A DNA stretch of 53,634 bases, taken from contig JADJUP010000034.1 of NCBI GenBank assembly GCA_016716965.1, positions 1-53,634 of the forward strand. The letters run 5' to 3'. How positions within the stretch are numbered: position 1 is the stretch's first letter; each line of letters opens with the position of its first letter. Below, one piece after another: positions 51,450-53,634 of the stretch. A program made the translations under genes and the position numbers. This DNA is from Sulfuritalea sp. (lineage in GTDB: Bacteria > Pseudomonadota > Gammaproteobacteria > Burkholderiales > Rhodocyclaceae). The notes beneath the pieces are model-generated. The model worked only from the letters and a program-made list of their open reading frames with translations, made no database searches and was not told the DNA's origin.

Positions 51450-53634
51450 GGATTTGATTATTGTGGGCTTCATGGTGCCAACCCCGGTGCGGAAAGGGAG
51501 GCTGCGATCAATGAAATCCTCGCGAATTTCTCCTTCCGGCCCGAAGATCGATAGCTCGATCGGCAGCGACTTTTCCGTCCGGTTCTTCAGCAGGGTGTCG
51601 CCGCGTGATCCTGATTGGTTCAGACCTTTTCTGGTCGTGATCCGCGTCACGGCATGCCGGAGCAGACGTTACGCATGGTGGCACCTGCGTCCGGAATCCT
51701 GCCCATGGGCGTTATCTGGTGGCTGATTTGCCGTGGGCGGCTGCAAGCCGCCGCAATCCTGTTTGCCAGTGGCGCCCTCGGCTGGTGGCAGGTGCGATAT
51801 GCGTTTTCTACAACGGTGTGCATTCAGCCATCGTCGTCTTTCCGCTGCTGATCGTCTATGCGGGCTGGGCGATCAGCTTGCGCGCGGCAGCGGTGTTTAC
51901 CGGTCTGACGGTGGCCTTCCTTATCGGTCTCGTGGGCCGCCGAAGCGCTAAGCAATTCCTGCCGCCGCCGCCGCCGACGCCGCTGGCAGTGTTCCCGTGG
52001 TCCAGGTCACTTATGTCGTGGTCGCGCTGATCCCGGTGGGGTCGCTGGTGTGGGCGTACCAGCGACGGGTGGGGGAACTGGAACGCGAATCGTACCCGGC
52101 AGAGATCATCACCCCGCCCGGCATGTTCTACATGTTCGATGCCACCGGACGCTTGGTCTGCTGGAACCGTCGATTCAACGAGGCCACGCTTACACCGACG
52201 TGGCACTGGCGGAGATGAAGGCCGGAGATTCTTTCGCGGCGACGCCGCGAGCGCATCGCCGAGGCCGTACGGCGGTGTTTGCCGACGGGCATGCCGGACA
52301 TCGAAGCGGAACTCGCTCCGGGGCAGGGGCCGGCGATAATTCCTGCCGGTTCCACCGGGGTCCGTGCCACGATAGGCGACGAATCCTTCCCGCTCGGCGT
52401 CGCCCTCGACATCAGCGAAACCGGCGTAACCGTGCCAAACTGGAGGAATACCGGCAGCACCGAACAAATGATCGAGGCGCGCACGGCTGATCTGTCTATC
52501 GCCTATGAGGCCGCCGAAGCCGCCAATCGGGCCAAGAGCACCTTCCTTTCGCTACAACATGAGCCACGAACTGCGCACGCCGATGAACGCGATCATGGGC
52601 ATGACCAGCCCCGCAATGCGGCGCACCCTGGGCGACGCGCGGCTGCTGGACCATCTGGAAAAGATCAACCACGCCTCGCACCACCTGTTGGCGGTGATAA
52701 ACAGCATCCTCGACATTTCCCGGATCGAGGCCGAACGGCTGCAGTGCTCGAACAAATCGACTTCAGTCCGGCGGCGGTGCCGGACAAGCTGCCGGCGCTG
52801 ATCGGCTACAAGGCGGTCGACAAGGGTCTGGCCCTCGAACTGACGTCTCACCCGACGTGCGTACGGTGGTGGTGGCGATCCAATGCGCATCGGTCAGATC
52901 GTGCTCAACCTTGCTGACAATGCCGTCAAGTTCACCGAGCACGGCAAGGTCACCGTGCGTCTGCGACTGGCCGAGGATGACGCGGAACAGGTTCTGTTGC
53001 GTTTCGAGGTCGAGGACACGGGGCATCGGCATTTCGGCGACAGACTTCAGCGGGTGTTCGCCGCCTTTCAACAGGCCGACGGCCTGATGACCCGCAAGGC
53101 ATGGCGGCAGCGGCCTCGGGCTGGCGATCAGCCGCCGCCTCGGCGCGCTCCCGATGGGCGGCGACATCACCGTCAGCAGCCGACCGGGGAGGGGAGTCGA
53201 TTTGTATTCAGCCTGCGCCTGCTCAGTCGGCTATGCCGTCGCGCCACGGCCGACTCTCGAATCCGGCAGGCGGGCGAACGGCCGTGGTGAGGAGTTCTCT
53301 CGGTAGCCGGATCCTGCTGGCCGAGGACGAATCCGTGAACCGTGGGGTCGGGATGACCTTGCTGGAAGCCCATGGATTGGTCGTGGATGTCGCCGTCGAT
53401 GGTGTCGAGGCAGTAGCCGCTGGCGCGGCAGGTGCCCCTACGGACCTGATCCTGATGGACATGCAGGATGTTCAACCTGAACGGCGTCGATGCGACACGG
53501 GCTATCCGCAAGCTGCCGGGCCGGGCGCCCGCACGCCGATCCTCGCCATGCAGCCAATGCCTTTGCCGAAGATCAGAATCCCGCCTCGCCGCCGGCATGG
53601 ACGATCACTTGCCCAGGCCGGTCGAGCCGCAGCG
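51450..53634 (+). CDS. Hybrid histidine kinase with multi-helix membrane sensor, broken frames, cut by window end
   Basis: Plus-strand pieces in order: membrane helices (ILPMGVIWWLICRGRLQAAA, AIVVFPLLIVYAGWAISL, VFTGLTVAFLIGLV, TYVVVALIPVGSLVW, 51660-52055), a PAS-like segment (MFYMFDATGRLVCWNRRFNE, 52122-52181), the dimerisation box MSHELRTPMNAIMGMT with the active His (52559), IGQIVLNLADNAVKFTEHG of the ATPase domain (52885), AFQQADGLMTRK and a receiver (ILLAEDESVN near 53308; LILMDMQ near 53449). At least seven frame changes occur, several in otherwise conserved boxes. It is related in layout to the intact kinase at 34210, but with a different sensor. Either a pseudogene or poor sequence near a contig end. 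Confidence 0.65.

Overview
The window is GC-rich betaproteobacterial DNA. Gene content and order point to a Rhodocyclales-type aromatic degrader of the Azoarcus/Aromatoleum/Thauera or Sterolibacterium-like kind. The best evidence is positions 1-13054, which follow the order of the anaerobic benzoate (bzd) operon known from Azoarcus sp. CIB: bzdP (partial), Q, M, S, T, U, V, W, X, Y, Z and A. A glutaryl-CoA dehydrogenase gene lies between bzdZ and bzdA. Together these genes activate benzoate to benzoyl-CoA, supply low-potential electrons, reduce the ring, and carry the cyclic dienoyl-CoA through hydration, dehydrogenation and ring opening towards glutaryl-CoA and crotonyl-CoA.

Positions 13246-20973 hold an OmpR-type two-component system, a five-gene branched-chain-amino-acid-type ABC importer (probably for an aromatic acid) and an alpha/beta hydrolase. 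Positions 20974-23155 are a lower-GC accessory segment with higBA and vapBC toxin-antitoxin pairs and a possible Rhs remnant, bracketed by two nearly identical 37-bp direct repeats.

Positions 23155-33787 are the least conventional part. A NahR-like LysR regulator is divergent from an operon with an EntE-like aryl-acid ligase, an aryl-CoA flavin monooxygenase, a large Fe-S/FMN/FAD Old-Yellow-Enzyme reductase, a 2-aminobenzoate-CoA-ligase-like enzyme, RidA, two unknown proteins, a zinc-ribbon protein and a second OYE-type oxidoreductase. It looks like a split version of the 2-aminobenzoyl-CoA monooxygenase/reductase route, which is normally one fused protein.

Positions 34210-36852 encode a hybrid histidine kinase. 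Positions 37377-49790 are a molybdenum hydroxylase locus: coxS, coxL, coxM, the accessory genes coxD, coxE and coxG, a convergent trpB2, split XdhC-type chaperone genes, a molybdopterin-binding/MocA fusion, a SufS-like cysteine desulfurase and a SufU-like scaffold. CoxL carries the AYRGAGR loop of form II enzymes, so its substrate need not be CO. The end holds a DUF2889-like gene, Ala/Glu/Arg-rich coiled-coil fragments and a second hybrid kinase cut by the window edge.

Many otherwise well conserved genes carry single-base frameshifts, often at short homopolymers, and these are densest at both ends (1-0.8 kb and after 46.6 kb). Most look like sequence errors rather than real pseudogenes. No tRNA, rRNA, CRISPR array or complete insertion sequence was seen.
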